This document shows, piece by piece, positions 54,217-63,853 of a stretch of 64,000 nt of DNA (position 1 is its first letter; each line of letters opens with the position of its first letter). A program made the translations under genes and the position numbers. The notes under the pieces were generated by a model. It was not told the DNA's origin. It worked only from the letters and a program-made list of their open reading frames with translations, and searched no databases. This DNA is from Cryobacterium sp. HLT2-28 (GTDB lineage: Bacteria; Actinomycetota; Actinomycetes; Actinomycetales; Microbacteriaceae), in assembly GCF_004402495.1 (NCBI RefSeq), contig NZ_SOFH01000008.1, positions 171,384 through 235,383 of the forward strand, written 5' to 3'.

Positions 54217-55194
54217 CTAAAGGCGCGAGTTGCTGGTGCTTGTGGCTGCAACCTCGCCTGATCCGGTGGGTTCGACGGCGTCATCACCGTGATCCTCGGT
54301 ATCCGAATCAAACTCTTCAGATTCTACCTCAGCATCGGGTCCCTTCCATTCGCGGCCGGGTCGGTAAGCGCTGACGGGGGTCCCGGTGTGGCGGCGGCTC
54401 TGCACGATGAGGATGACCAGGCCGATCAGGATCGCGGCATACGCGGCCCAGACGTTGGTACGGATCCCGAAGTAGATCTCGCTCGGGTCCACCCGGATCG
54501 ACTCGAAGAAGCTGCGCCCGAGGCCGTACCAGATCAGGTAGACGCCGAAAGCCTTGCCCCAGCGCAGGGTGAGCCTGCGTTCGAGCAGGAGGATCACGGC
54601 GACGCCGATCACGTTCCAGATCATCTCGTAGAGGAAGGTGGGGTGGAACAGGGTGCCGGCGGGCAGCCCGACCGGGTAGGCCGGGTTGGTGGTCTCGATC
54701 TGCAGACCCCAGGGCAGGGTGGTCGGCAGGCCGAATAGTTCGTGGTTGAACCAGTTGCCGAGCCGCCCCATCGCCTGGGCGACGAGCATGCCGGGCGCCA
54801 GGGCGTCCGCGAAAGCCCAGAACCGGATGCCGGACAGCCGGCAGCCGATGTACGCGCCGACGGCTCCGCCGAGCAGCGCCCCGAAGATGGCGTTGCCGCC
54901 CTCCCAGATGTACAGGGTGCGGAGCAGGTCGGCGCCGGCATAGAAGTAGTCGCCCGGGTGGGTGAGCACGTGGTAGATCCGCGCCCCGACGATGCCGAGC
55001 GGGACGGCCCAGAGGATGATGTCGAGCACCACGCCCGGTTCGCCGCCCCGGCTGGTCAGGCGGCGCGAGGTCAGCACGGTGGCGGCGATGATCCCGGCCA
55101 GGATGCAGAGGGCGTAGGCGTGGATCCTGAACGGTCCGACGTCGAAGAAGCTCCACTCCGGGCTGGGGCTCGGGATGCTCAGCAGAATAGACAC
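54217..55194 (-). CDS. lgt: Prolipoprotein diacylglyceryl transferase
   Basis: A 325-residue membrane enzyme that attaches diacylglycerol to lipobox cysteines, so it would process the lipoproteins encoded at 7652 and 41510. It has about seven hydrophobic segments and the signature MGRLGNWFNHELFG, with a charged Asp/Glu-rich cytoplasmic tail of about 45 residues. GTG 55194 follows GAAAGGTAATACCAG. It sits between trpA and gltB on the same strand. Confidence 0.95.
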   Translation of the reverse strand: MSILLSIPSPSPEWSFFDVGPFRIHAYALCILAGIIAATVLTSRRLTSRGGEPGVVLDIILWAVPLGIVGARIYHVLTHPGDYFYAGADLLRTLYIWEGGNAIFGALLGGAVGAYIGCRLSGIRFWAFADALAPGMLVAQAMGRLGNWFNHELFGLPTTLPWGLQIETTNPAYPVGLPAGTLFHPTFLYEMIWNVIGVAVILLLERRLTLRWGKAFGVYLIWYGLGRSFFESIRVDPSEIYFGIRTNVWAAYAAILIGLVILIVQSRRHTGTPVSAYRPGREWKGPDAEVESEEFDSDTEDHGDDAVEPTGSGEVAATSTSNSRL

Positions 55195-55299
55195 CTGGTA
55201 TTACCTTTCATCGTGACGACTCACTCCGGGTTGGCCGAAACCGGTGGTCGGCCCCGCAAAACTGTCGAGGCGTCGAACGACCGCCTCGGTCAACATACC

Positions 55300-56109
55300 T
55301 CAGACTGCGGGTCGGATGTCCCTGGCCCCGGCGGCGAGGTCGCGGGCGAGCGCCGCGACGGCGGGGACTCCCCCTTCGGCGAGGGCCTTCACCAGCGCGG
55401 AGCCGACGATGGCGCCGTCAGCGTAGCCGAGGATCTCCCGCACCTGGCTGGGGGTGGAGATGCCGAGCCCGACACAGGCACTCGTCGACCCGACCGCGCG
55501 CAGGCGGTCGATGAGAACCCGGGCCGCCGAGTCGACGTCGCTGCGGGCGCCGGTGATCCCCATCGTGGAGACGGCGTAGACGAAGCCGCGGCTCGCCTGC
55601 ACCGCCTGCTCCAGCCTGGCGTCGGAGGAGGACGGTGCGGCGAGGAAGACCCGGTCGAGGCCGGTGCGGTCGCTGGCCGAGAGCCAGTCCGCGGCGTCGT
55701 CGGGGATGAGGTCGGGCGTGATCAGCCCGGCACCGCCGGCGGCCTGGAGGTCGTCGGCGAACCGGTCGACGCCGTACTGCACGATCGGGTTCCAGTAGGT
55801 CATCACCAGCACCGGGGCATCCACCTGGGCGGTGATCGCCGCGACGGCCTCGATGCCGTGGCGTAGCCGGAAGCCGCCCGCCAGGGCCTGCTGGGTGGCC
55901 GCCTGGATGACCGGGCCGTCCATCACGGGGTCGGAGTACGGCAGGCCCAGTTCGAGGATGTCGACACCGCCGGCGACGAGCGCGACGGCCGCGTCGATGC
56001 TTTCGGACAGGGTCGGGAAGCCGACCGGCAGGTAGCCGATCAGGGCACCGCCGCCCTGTTTTCGTCGCAGGGCGATGGTCGATTCGACTGTGCTCGTCGT
56101 CGTCGTCAT
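55300..56109 (-). CDS. trpA: Tryptophan synthase alpha chain
   Basis: A 269-residue TIM barrel that cleaves indole-glycerol phosphate. The catalytic Glu and Asp are in [20 protein letters not shown]. Start ATG overlaps the trpB stop by four bases, which supports stoichiometric synthesis of the alpha-beta complex. Confidence 0.97.
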   Translation of the reverse strand: MTTTTSTVESTIALRRKQGGGALIGYLPVGFPTLSESIDAAVALVAGGVDILELGLPYSDPVMDGPVIQAATQQALAGGFRLRHGIEAVAAITAQVDAPVLVMTYWNPIVQYGVDRFADDLQAAGGAGLITPDLIPDDAADWLSASDRTGLDRVFLAAPSSSDARLEQAVQASRGFVYAVSTMGITGARSDVDSAARVLIDRLRAVGSTSACVGLGISTPSQVREILGYADGAIVGSALVKALAEGGVPAVAALARDLAAGARDIRPAV

Positions 56110-57317
56110 AGCTGTGCCGCGCCCTCGTCGAGCAGGTCGAAGTATCGGCCCGCGGTTTCCATGTCCTTGTCGCCGCGGCCGGAGAGGTTCACCAGAATGG
56201 TGGCGTCCGGTCCGAGCCGTTTGCCCAGATCGAGGGTGCCGGCGAGAGCGTGTGCCGACTCGATCGCCGGGATGATTCCCTCGGTGCGGCTGAGCAGCCG
56301 CAGGGCGCTCATCGCCTCGGCGTCGGTGATCGGCAGGTAGGTCGCCCGGCCGATGCTGGCCAGCCAGGAGTGCTCCGGGCCGACGCCCGGGTAGTCCAGG
56401 CCGGCGGAGATCGAGTGCGACTCGACGGTCTGGCCGTCCTCATCCTGGAGCAGGAAGCTGCGGGCGCCGTGCAGGATGCCGGGGCGCCCCTTGGTGATAG
56501 TGGCTGCGTGCCGGAGGGTCTCCGCGCCGTCGCCGCCGGCCTCGTAGCCGTACAGGGCCACGTCGGCGTCGTCGAGGAACGCGTGGAAGATGCCCATCGC
56601 GTTGGACCCGCCGCCCACGCAGGCGGTGACCGCGTCGGGGAGGCGCCCGGTCAGGTCGAGGACCTGCTGGCGGGCCTCCTCGCCGATGATCTTCTGGAAG
56701 TCGCGCACCATCGCCGGGAACGGGTGCGGGCCCGCGACCGTTCCGAAGATGTAGTTGGTGTTCTCGACGTTGGTCACCCAGTCGCGCATGGCGTCGTTGA
56801 TGGCGTCCTTGAGCGTGCGGGAGCCGGTCGTGACCGGCACCACCTCCGCGCCGAGCAGCCGCATCCTGGCCACGTTGAGGGCCTGGCGTTCGGTGTCGAC
56901 CTCGCCCATGTAGACGACGCAGTCCAGGCCGAACAGGGCGGCGGCGGTCGCCGTGGCCACGCCGTGCTGACCGGCACCGGTCTCCGCGATCACCCGGGTC
57001 TTGCCGATCCGCTTGGTGAGCAGGGCCTGGCCAAGCACGTTGTTGATCTTGTGCGAGCCGGTGTGGTTGAGGTCTTCGCGCTTGAGGATGACGCGGGCGC
57101 CGCCGGCGTGGGCGGCGAACCTGGGCACCTCGGTGATGATGGACGGGCGGCCCGTGTAGGTGCGGTGCAGTTCCATCAGCTCGGCGGCGAAGGCCGGGTC
57201 GGATCGGGCGAGGGTGTACTCGTTGGTGAGTTCGTCCAGCGCCGCCACCAGGGATTCGGGGACGAATCGTCCGCCGAAATCCCCGAAGTACGGGCCTGCT
57301 TCTGCTTTGAGGGACAT
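56106..57317 (-). CDS. trpB: Tryptophan synthase beta chain
   Basis: A 403-residue PLP enzyme joining indole and serine. The Schiff-base Lys is in [15 protein letters not shown], the phosphate-binding loop is [12 protein letters not shown] and the indole channel partner TrpA follows. Begins 2 bases after trpC. Confidence 0.97.
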   Translation of the reverse strand: MSLKAEAGPYFGDFGGRFVPESLVAALDELTNEYTLARSDPAFAAELMELHRTYTGRPSIITEVPRFAAHAGGARVILKREDLNHTGSHKINNVLGQALLTKRIGKTRVIAETGAGQHGVATATAAALFGLDCVVYMGEVDTERQALNVARMRLLGAEVVPVTTGSRTLKDAINDAMRDWVTNVENTNYIFGTVAGPHPFPAMVRDFQKIIGEEARQQVLDLTGRLPDAVTACVGGGSNAMGIFHAFLDDADVALYGYEAGGDGAETLRHAATITKGRPGILHGARSFLLQDEDGQTVESHSISAGLDYPGVGPEHSWLASIGRATYLPITDAEAMSALRLLSRTEGIIPAIESAHALAGTLDLGKRLGPDATILVNLSGRGDKDMETAGRYFDLLDEGAAQL

Positions 57318-57319
57318 GT

Positions 57320-58090
57320 CTATACCGCCAGGAATTCAGTGAGGGTGCGGATGGGGTCGCTCGTGACGAGCGCTTCGCCGACGAGCACGACGTCGGCTCC
57401 GGCGGCACGGTAGTGCGCGACATCCGCTGCCGTCTTGACGGCGGATTCGGCGACCCGGACCACGCCGGAGGGGATCCGGTCGGCCAGCCGGCCGAACAGG
57501 TCCTGGTCGAGGGTGAAGGTGGACAGGTCGCGGGCGTTCACCCCGACGAGGCTGGCGCCGAGGTCGAGGGCGCGGTCGACCTCGTCGGCGCTGTGCGTTT
57601 CGACGAGGGCGGTCATTCCGAGTTCGCGGACGAGGTCGTGCAGGGAGACCAGGGTGGCCTGGTCAAGGGCCGCGACGATCAGCAGCACGAGGTCGGCGCC
57701 GGCGGCACGGGCCTCGAGGACCTGGTACGGGTCGCCGATGAAGTCCTTCCGGAGCACGGGAACCGTCACGGCCGAACGCACCTGCTCGAGGTCCGACAGC
57801 GAACCGAGGAAACGGCGACCTTCGGTGAGCACGCTGATGGCGCTGGCGCCGCCGAACTCGTAGGACACGGCCAGGGCGGCCGGGTCGCGGATCTCGGCGA
57901 GGGCGCCGCGGGACGGACTCGCCCGCTTCACTTCGGCGATGATCTTCACCCGGTCAGCCGGGGCGAGCGCGGACAGGGCGTCGAGGGCCGGCGGGCGCGC
58001 GAGGGCGTCCGCTTCGACGGCGGAGTACGGGCGATCCCGACGGCGGACGTCCGCGTCGGCGATCGCCCCGGCTAGCAGCTCGGAAAGCAC
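57320..58090 (-). CDS. trpC: Indole-3-glycerol phosphate synthase
   Basis: A 256-residue TIM barrel. Key catalytic stretches are [12 protein letters not shown] and [13 protein letters not shown], then [11 protein letters not shown] and VAESAV. Starts with GTG at 58090, 4 bases after the small membrane protein gene. It is monofunctional (no TrpF fusion); trpD is not in this window. Confidence 0.96.
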   Translation of the reverse strand: MLSELLAGAIADADVRRRDRPYSAVEADALARPPALDALSALAPADRVKIIAEVKRASPSRGALAEIRDPAALAVSYEFGGASAISVLTEGRRFLGSLSDLEQVRSAVTVPVLRKDFIGDPYQVLEARAAGADLVLLIVAALDQATLVSLHDLVRELGMTALVETHSADEVDRALDLGASLVGVNARDLSTFTLDQDLFGRLADRIPSGVVRVAESAVKTAADVAHYRAAGADVVLVGEALVTSDPIRTLTEFLAV

Positions 58091-58094
58091 TCGG

Positions 58095-58322
58095 CTAGTG
58101 GCCTTCGTGCGGCTGGGTGTCGGCTACGCCGTAGCCCACCTTGGACAGCGCCCAGCCGACGCCGAGTCCGACGACGAGCAGCGCCACCGAGGCCCAGACG
58201 AGCCAGGACAGAGCGAGGAAGAACGCCACGGTGCCGACGGCGATGGCCAGCAGCATGATGGTGACTGCGGTCCAGGCCGCAATGGAATGGCCTTCGCCAG
58301 GGTCTACCGACTCGAAGCTCAT
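58095..58322 (-). CDS. Small membrane protein of the trp operon (HGxxPAAW / DUF6704-like)
   Basis: A 75-residue protein with two hydrophobic segments (TAVTIMLLAIAVGTVAFFLA and VWASVALLVVGLGVGWAL) and a short N-terminal motif GHSIAAW resembling the HGxxPAAW signature. ATG 58322 has AAGGAGATCC in front, so the longer reading to 58355 is rejected. Small proteins of this kind recur between trpE and trpC in Actinobacteria; function unknown. The family name is from memory of the motif. Confidence 0.8.
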   Translation of the reverse strand: MSFESVDPGEGHSIAAWTAVTIMLLAIAVGTVAFFLALSWLVWASVALLVVGLGVGWALSKVGYGVADTQPHEGH

Positions 58323-58381
58323 GGATCTCCTTCTGTGCGTTGACGTGCGGGTCAAGTCTAGCGGCCTGACGGTGATCGTCT

Positions 58382-59011
58382 TCAGCGACGAGCGGTGGGG
58401 TCTTCGCCACGGGTGAGCCCGTCCCAGTCGTCGACGGCGTCGCTCGACGGGTCGCCGGAGGCGTCGGTGGCCGCCCCGCCGGAAGCATCCGCGGCGGCGA
58501 ATCGCACGGCCTGGTACCGGGAGCCGGGGCCCGGCCAGCGGCGGGCCGTGACGAGGATGATGAGGCCGGCCGCGGCCATCGCGACGCCGGCGACGAGGGC
58601 CAGGTAGGGCCAGGGCGTGGACACCGAGGCGACGACTCCGTCGGTGACGGATTCCTTGCCGGCGATCCCGGTGGCCGCGGTGATCAGGGCCGCGCTGGCC
58701 CCGGCCGGGTCACCGAGCGCGAGAGCTGCGGCGAGGCCGACCGACAAGCCGAGCAGGATTTCGAGCAGGCCGAGGACGACCCGGATGATCGGACCGGCGA
58801 TGGTCAGCGCGCCGGCGAGGGCCACCCCGGCCAGGGCCAGGGCGGTCAGGCCGGGCGCGGCGGTCGAACCGGTGACCGCGAGGGTCTTCGCGGCCGAGCC
58901 GGGTTGCAGGGCGTCGGCGGTGATCCAGACCTGGGTCCAGGCCAGCAGCGCCAGGGCGCTGGCGGCGAGCACCAGCAGGATCACGGCGAGCTTGAGTCGG
59001 CGGGCGGTCAC
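58382..59011 (-). CDS. Trp biosynthesis-associated membrane protein
   Basis: A 209-residue protein with four hydrophobic segments (LKLAVILLVLAASALALLAW, LTALALAGVALAGALTIAG, VVLGLLEILLGLSVGLAAAL, YLALVAGVAMAAAGLIILV) and an acidic soluble tail from about residue 160. This matches the TIGR02234 family, found only in actinobacterial trp clusters. It abuts the trpE stop directly. A transport or precursor-handling role is possible but unproven. Confidence 0.88.
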   Translation of the reverse strand: MTARRLKLAVILLVLAASALALLAWTQVWITADALQPGSAAKTLAVTGSTAAPGLTALALAGVALAGALTIAGPIIRVVLGLLEILLGLSVGLAAALALGDPAGASAALITAATGIAGKESVTDGVVASVSTPWPYLALVAGVAMAAAGLIILVTARRWPGPGSRYQAVRFAAADASGGAATDASGDPSSDAVDDWDGLTRGEDPTARR

Positions 59012-60550
59012 TCAGCGCACCCGTTTCATGGCGTTGGCCACGGCCACGGCCCGCAGCGGAGCGGCGGCCTTGTTCTGCGACTCCTGGTATTCGGATGCCG
59101 GATCGGAGTCGGCGACGAGGCCGCCACCTGACTGCACCCTGGCGATGCCGTTCATGATGGTGGCCGTGCGGATGGCGATGGCGAGGTCCGCGTCCCCGGC
59201 GAAGCCGAAGTAGCCGACCACTCCCCCGTAGACGCCGCGCTGGGTGGGTTCGAGTTCGTCGATGATCGCCAGGGCGCTGGGCTTCGGTGCGCCGGACAGG
59301 GTGCCGGCCGGGAAGGTCGCCCGGAACACGTCGATGGCGGTCTTGCCGGGCAGGAGATTGCCCTCCACCGATGAGACGAGGTGCATGATGTGGCTGAACC
59401 GTTCGATCCGCATGAACTCGGTGACCTCAACCGAGCCGGCCGCGCACACCTTGAGCAGGTCGTTCCGGGCCAGGTCGACGAGCATGAGGTGCTCTGCTCG
59501 TTCCTTGGGGTCGCCGGCGAGTTCGGTTTCGAAGTCGGCGTCGGTTTCCGGTGTGGTCCCGCGGGGCTTCGACCCGGCGATGGGGTGGGTGAAGACCCGG
59601 TCCTGCTGCACCTTGACCAGGGCCTCCGGCGAGGAACCGACGATCCAGTACGGTTCGCCGGTCGTGGACTCGAGGCTGAGGAGGTACATGTACGGGCTGG
59701 GGTTGAGGCTGCGGAGCACCCGGTAGACGTCGATCGGGTCGGCGGTGCAGGCCTGGTCGAAGCGCTGGGAGATGACGACCTGGAAGATGTCCCCGTCGAC
59801 GATGCGCTGCTTGGCGACCTCGACCGAGGCGAGGAAGTCGGCGCGGGTGGTGCGCATCTCCGGTTCGGGCGCGGTGGACAGGTCGACCTCGGCGAGCCAC
59901 GCCTCCGAGGGTGCCGCGAGGCGGGCCTGCAGGGAGTCGAGCCGCGCCTGGGCGCTCGCCCAGAGCTCGGCCGGGGTGTCCGTGCCGTCGTTGAGCACGT
60001 TCGCGATGAGCTGCACGGTGCCGTACTTGTGGTCGATCGCGACGAGGTCGGCAACGAAGCTGAACGCCTCCCCCGGCACGTCGTAGTCGGCCGGCGGCCG
60101 GTTCGGCAGACGTTCGATCTGGCGGATCGCCTCCCAGCCGATGAAACCGACCAGGCCGCCGGTGAGCGGCGGGTGCCCGGGCAGGCACGGCGTCCGCCAG
60201 CGTTCGAACAGGGCGGAGAGCGCCACCAGCGGGCCGAGCCCGGCGGCGGCGCCGAGCGCGCGGTCGGCGTCGACGCCGTAGTCGATCCAGCGGGTGTCGT
60301 CGCCCTGCTGGGTCAGCACGCCGAAGGAGGACACCCCGACGAAGGAGAACCGGGACCAGATCCCGCCCTGTTCCGCCGACTCGAGCAGGAAGCTGCCCGG
60401 CGCACCGGCGGCGAGCTTCCGGTAGATGCCGACCGGGGTCTCCCCGTCGGCGAAGAGTTCACGGATGACCGGGATGACCCGGTGCAAGGGTCCGAGCGCG
60501 GCGAACTGTTCGGGGGTTGTCGTCCCGGCCGTGGTCTCGTCGACGGCCAC
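59012..60550 (-). CDS. trpE: Anthranilate synthase component I
   Basis: A 512-residue chorismate-utilising enzyme making anthranilate. The C-terminal catalytic core has FQVVISQRFDQ, GSSPEALVKV, HPIAGSKPRGTTPE, FSHIMHLVSSVEG and GTLSGAPKPSAL. The GTG at 60550 lies 2 bases after the hisI stop. The amidotransferase partner gene trpG is not next to it. Confidence 0.96.
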   Translation of the reverse strand: MAVDETTAGTTTPEQFAALGPLHRVIPVIRELFADGETPVGIYRKLAAGAPGSFLLESAEQGGIWSRFSFVGVSSFGVLTQQGDDTRWIDYGVDADRALGAAAGLGPLVALSALFERWRTPCLPGHPPLTGGLVGFIGWEAIRQIERLPNRPPADYDVPGEAFSFVADLVAIDHKYGTVQLIANVLNDGTDTPAELWASAQARLDSLQARLAAPSEAWLAEVDLSTAPEPEMRTTRADFLASVEVAKQRIVDGDIFQVVISQRFDQACTADPIDVYRVLRSLNPSPYMYLLSLESTTGEPYWIVGSSPEALVKVQQDRVFTHPIAGSKPRGTTPETDADFETELAGDPKERAEHLMLVDLARNDLLKVCAAGSVEVTEFMRIERFSHIMHLVSSVEGNLLPGKTAIDVFRATFPAGTLSGAPKPSALAIIDELEPTQRGVYGGVVGYFGFAGDADLAIAIRTATIMNGIARVQSGGGLVADSDPASEYQESQNKAAAPLRAVAVANAMKRVR

Positions 60551-60552
60551 GG

Positions 60553-60972
60553 TCAGTTCACCGTTTCGGCGGAGTCGGAGGCGGAGGCGGAGGCGGAGGC
60601 GACCGGGCGGGTGCCGGTGGCGACGCCGATGCCCCGGCCGTCGAAACAGGTGTGCGTGCCGGTGTGGCAGGCGGCGCCGACCTGGTCGACCCGCACGAGG
60701 AGGGTGTCGGCGTCGCAGTCGAGCGCGGCGGATTTCACGTACTGCCCGTGCCCGGAGGTGTCGCCCTTGCGCCAGTATTCCTGGCGGCTGCGAGACCAGA
60801 AGGTGACGCGGCCCTCGGTGAGGGTGCGTCGCAGCGCCTCCCGGTCCATCCAGCCGAGCATGAGCACCTTGCCGGTGTCCCACTGCTGGATCACCGCCGG
60901 CAGCAGGCCGTCGGCGTTGAAGGCGGCCAGCGCGAGGCCGGCGTCGACGGATGACAGTGCCTGGTCGTTCAT
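60553..60972 (-). CDS. hisI: Phosphoribosyl-AMP cyclohydrolase
   Basis: A 139-residue Zn/Mg hydrolase of histidine synthesis. It has [34 protein letters not shown] and the metal-binding DCDADTLLV and [12 protein letters not shown] blocks. The C-terminus ends in an Ala-Ser repeat (ASASASDSA) encoded by a tandem hexamer. ATG 60972 (MNDQALSS) has GAGAGGG upstream, preferred over ATG 60999. Not fused to HisE, which is separate at 62730. Confidence 0.95.
   Translation of the reverse strand: MNDQALSSVDAGLALAAFNADGLLPAVIQQWDTGKVLMLGWMDREALRRTLTEGRVTFWSRSRQEYWRKGDTSGHGQYVKSAALDCDADTLLVRVDQVGAACHTGTHTCFDGRGIGVATGTRPVASASASASDSAETVN
60571..60600. repeat. Hexanucleotide tandem repeat in hisI
   Basis: Four perfect copies of GGAGGC (60577-60600) preceded by one imperfect copy GGAGTC. 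On the coding strand it gives alternating Ala-Ser codons at the end of HisI. Copy number could vary by slippage without a frameshift. Confidence 0.85.
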
Positions 60973-61033
60973 GGTGGCGCCCTCTCGTTCGGGGTTCATC
61001 GGTCGTGGGGCTGCGGTCGTCGGGCGAGGCTCA

Positions 61034-61795
61034 TCAGCGCACCGGCATCCCGGCGGCGCGGAGCTCCCGCTTCACGTCGTCGATGGTCAGTTCGCCGTTG
61101 TGGAAGACGGATGCCGCGAGCACCGCGTCCGCCCCCGCCGCGATCGCCGGTGGGAAGTCCTGTGCCCGTCCGGCGCCGCCGGAGGCGATCACCGGCACGC
61201 GGCTGATTTCCCGCATGAGGCGAATGAGTTCGAGGTCGAAGCCGGCCTTGGTGCCGTCGGCGTCGATGGAGTTCACGAGGAGTTCCCCGACGCCCAGCTC
61301 GATCGCGGTGCCGGCCCAGGCCAGGGCATCCAGGTCGGTCTCGGTGCGGCCGCCGTGGGTCGTGACGACGAAGCCGGATTCGGTCCGGCCGCTGCGTTTC
61401 ACGTCGAGTGAGAGCACGAGGACCTGCGAGCCGAAGCGGTCGGCGATCTCCCCGATCAGCGCCGGGCGGGCGATGGCCGCGCTGTTGACGCCGACCTTGT
61501 CCGCGCCGCTGGCCTGCAGCCGGGAGACGTCCTCGACGCTGCGGATGCCGCCGCCGACGGTGAGCGGGATGAACACCTGTTCCGCGGTGGCGCGCACCAC
61601 GTCGTAGGTGGTGGACCGGTTGTCGACGGTCGCGGTGACGTCGAGGAAGGTGAGTTCGTCGGCACCCTGCTCGTAGTACCGGCGGGCGAGCTCGACCGGG
61701 TCGCCCGCGTCGCGCAGGTTCTGGAAGTTCACGCCCTTCACCACGCGGCCGTTGGCCACGTCGAGACAGGGAATGACCCGCACAGCAAGACTCAC
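61034..61795 (-). CDS. hisF: Imidazole glycerol phosphate synthase subunit HisF
   Basis: A 253-residue TIM-barrel cyclase. The catalytic Asp residues are in [17 protein letters not shown] and [16 protein letters not shown] 61795 follows GGAGGAAATC. The glutaminase partner hisH is not in the window. Confidence 0.97.
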   Translation of the reverse strand: MSLAVRVIPCLDVANGRVVKGVNFQNLRDAGDPVELARRYYEQGADELTFLDVTATVDNRSTTYDVVRATAEQVFIPLTVGGGIRSVEDVSRLQASGADKVGVNSAAIARPALIGEIADRFGSQVLVLSLDVKRSGRTESGFVVTTHGGRTETDLDALAWAGTAIELGVGELLVNSIDADGTKAGFDLELIRLMREISRVPVIASGGAGRAQDFPPAIAAGADAVLAASVFHNGELTIDDVKRELRAAGMPVR

Positions 61796-61834
61796 GATTT
61801 CCTCCGTGACAATTCTCTTACCCTGGCCCGTTGG

Positions 61835-62674
61835 TTAGAGGCGGGCGTTGTGGATGGAGCTGATCAGGATCGCCCTGGCGCCCAGTTCGTAGAGCGCGTC
61901 CATGACGTGGTTTGTGTTCAGGCGCGGGATCATCACCCGCACGGCGACCCAGTCGGGGTCGTGCAGCGACGACACCGTGGGCGACTCGATGCCGGGTGCC
62001 AGCAGGCAGGCATCGTCGAGCAGGGCCGCCGGGATGTCGTAGTCCATCAGCACGTACTGGCGGGCCACGAGCACACCCTGCAGCCGGCGGAGGAGCGTCG
62101 CGATTCCGGGCTTCTCGTTCTCGGAGGTGATCAGCACGGCCGTGGACTGGAGGATGACCGGGCCGAAGATGTCCAGGCCAGCCTTGCGGAGGGTGGAGCC
62201 GGTGGAGACGACGTCGGCGACGGCATCCGCCACGCCCAGCTGCACCGCGGATTCGACCGCGCCGTCGAGGGTGACGAGGGTGACCGACACGTCGTGCCGG
62301 GCGAGGAACGCCTCGACCAGGCCCGGGTAGCTGGTCGCCACGCGGAGGCCGGCCAGGTCGGAGAGGTCGCTGAAGCGGCCGGCGGGACCGGCGAAGCGGA
62401 AGGTGGAGTCGCCGAAGTCGAGGCTGGCGATCTCGTGGGCCGTCGAGCGGGAGTCGAGCAGCAGGTCCCGTCCGGTGATTCCCACGTCGAGGGCTCCGGA
62501 ACCGACGTAGGTCGCGATGTCGCGCGGCCGGAGGTAGAAGAACTCGACGTCATTGAGCGGATCGGCGACGACGAGGTCGCGCGGGTCGCGGCGGCCGGTG
62601 TACCCGGCCTCGGACAGCATCTGCGCGGCGGTTTCGGACAACGAGCCCTTGTTGGGCACGGCGATTCTCAGCAT
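61835..62674 (-). CDS. hisG: ATP phosphoribosyltransferase (long form)
   Basis: A 279-residue first enzyme of histidine synthesis. The start is MLRIAVPNKGSLSETA, the PRPP-binding stretch is near VADVVSTGSTLRKAGL, and a C-terminal domain of about 70 residues for histidine feedback ends it. Self-contained long form, so no HisZ is needed. Confidence 0.96.
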   Translation of the reverse strand: MLRIAVPNKGSLSETAAQMLSEAGYTGRRDPRDLVVADPLNDVEFFYLRPRDIATYVGSGALDVGITGRDLLLDSRSTAHEIASLDFGDSTFRFAGPAGRFSDLSDLAGLRVATSYPGLVEAFLARHDVSVTLVTLDGAVESAVQLGVADAVADVVSTGSTLRKAGLDIFGPVILQSTAVLITSENEKPGIATLLRRLQGVLVARQYVLMDYDIPAALLDDACLLAPGIESPTVSSLHDPDWVAVRVMIPRLNTNHVMDALYELGARAILISSIHNARL

Positions 62675-62729
62675 GGTGTTCTTTCAGCGTTGGCGGGGAG
62701 GTGGACGGAGTCGGCCGGTGGCCTGGCCG

Positions 62730-62993
62730 TCACAGATGCCGGTACACGTCGGCCGGGGTGAGCCCCTTCGCCAGCATGAGCACCTGCACGTGGTAGATGA
62801 GCTGCGACATCTCGGCCGCCGTCTCCTCGTCGCTTTGGAATTCGGCCGCCATCCAGACTTCAGCGGCTTCCTCAACGATCTTCTTGCCAATGGCGTGCAC
62901 GCCGGCATCAAGCTCACGCACGGTTCCAGAGCCCTCGGGCCTGGTTCGTGCTTTGTCGCTCAGCTCAGCGAAGAGGTCGTCGAATGTCTTCAC
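62730..62993 (-). CDS. hisE: Phosphoribosyl-ATP pyrophosphohydrolase
   Basis: An 87-residue all-helical MazG-like hydrolase, second step of histidine synthesis. The motifs are [10 protein letters not shown] and [23 protein letters not shown] 62993 is preceded by AGGGGA with almost no spacer, 12 bases after the rpe stop, so translation may be coupled. Confidence 0.95.
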   Translation of the reverse strand: MKTFDDLFAELSDKARTRPEGSGTVRELDAGVHAIGKKIVEEAAEVWMAAEFQSDEETAAEMSQLIYHVQVLMLAKGLTPADVYRHL

Positions 62994-63005
62994 TCCCCTA
63001 GGTTA

Positions 63006-63674
63006 CTAGTGCGCGTGCCGGTGTTCGTCCGCGGCGGCGCGCAGCCGGGCGATCTGCGCGGCAGGGTCGGCGGCGTTGAACACGCTCGAACCGGCCACGA
63101 AGGTGTCGGCGCCGGCCTCGGCGGCGATCACGATGGTCTCCTCGGTGATGCCCCCGTCGACCTGCAGCCAGACGTCCAGACCGGTCTTGCGCACGGTCTC
63201 GGACAGCGTCTTCAGCTTGCGCATGGTCGACGGCATGAAGCTCTGCCCGCCGAAACCGGGCTCGACGGTCATCACCAGCACCTGGTCGAATTCGGGCAGG
63301 AGTTCGAGGTAGGGCTCGACCGCGGTGCCCGGCTTGAGGGCGATGCCCGCCCGGGCGCCGATCGAGCGCAGCTTCCGCGCCAGGCCGACCGGGTTGGTGG
63401 TGGCTTCGGCGTGGAAGGTCACCGAGAAGGCGCCGGCCTCCGCGTAACCGGGAGCCCACCGCTCGGGGTTGTCGATCATCAGGTGCACGTCGAACGGCAG
63501 CGGTGAGACCTGGGCCAGGCGGGAGACGACGGGCGGGCCGAAGGTGAGGTTGGGCACGAAATGGTTATCCATGATGTCCACGTGCACGAGGTCGGCGGTG
63601 CGGATGCGCCCCAGTTCCCGTTCGAGGTTGGCGAAGTCGGCGGCGAGAATGCTCGGGTTGATCCTGGAGGGCAT
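63006..63674 (-). CDS. rpe: Ribulose-phosphate 3-epimerase
   Basis: A 222-residue TIM barrel interconverting ribulose and xylulose 5-phosphate, feeding the transketolase encoded at 12598. It has INPSILAADFANLERE, VHVDIMDNHFVPNLTFGP, MTVEPGFGGQSFM and QVDGGITEETI. ATG 63674 follows TAGGGT by 6 bases with no Shine-Dalgarno, so probably leaderless. Heads the rpe-his-trp run. Confidence 0.96.
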   Translation of the reverse strand: MPSRINPSILAADFANLERELGRIRTADLVHVDIMDNHFVPNLTFGPPVVSRLAQVSPLPFDVHLMIDNPERWAPGYAEAGAFSVTFHAEATTNPVGLARKLRSIGARAGIALKPGTAVEPYLELLPEFDQVLVMTVEPGFGGQSFMPSTMRKLKTLSETVRKTGLDVWLQVDGGITEETIVIAAEAGADTFVAGSSVFNAADPAAQIARLRAAADEHRHAH

Positions 63675-63680
63675 GACTTC

Positions 63681-63686
63681 ACCCTA
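63681..63686 (-). promoter_or_regulatory. Putative -10 of rpe (leaderless)
   Basis: TAGGGT on the minus strand, 6 bases before the rpe ATG. Confidence 0.5.
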
Positions 63687-63746
63687 GCCCGTGGCATCCG
63701 CCCGCCCTTCCCGCAGCCCACAGCCCGCACCTGCCCGGCGAACCGC

Positions 63747-63834
63747 CCGTCGAATTCGACGGAGATTTTCTCCGAAATCGCCCAAATACGCCTCTTTCTC
63801 GCCCCGGAGGCCAAAAAGTCCGTCGAATTCGACG
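63747..63834. repeat. Short element bounded by two copies of a palindrome
   Basis: CCGTCGAATTCGACGG (63747-63762, perfect 16-base palindrome) and CGTCGAATTCGACG (63821-63834) flank about 58 bases that contain a small hairpin GGAGA-TTT-TCTCC. Together they form an 88-base unit of REP/MITE-like appearance in the non-coding space before the IS. Confidence 0.55.
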
Positions 63835-63853
63835 CCGGCTAGATGAGTGAGTC

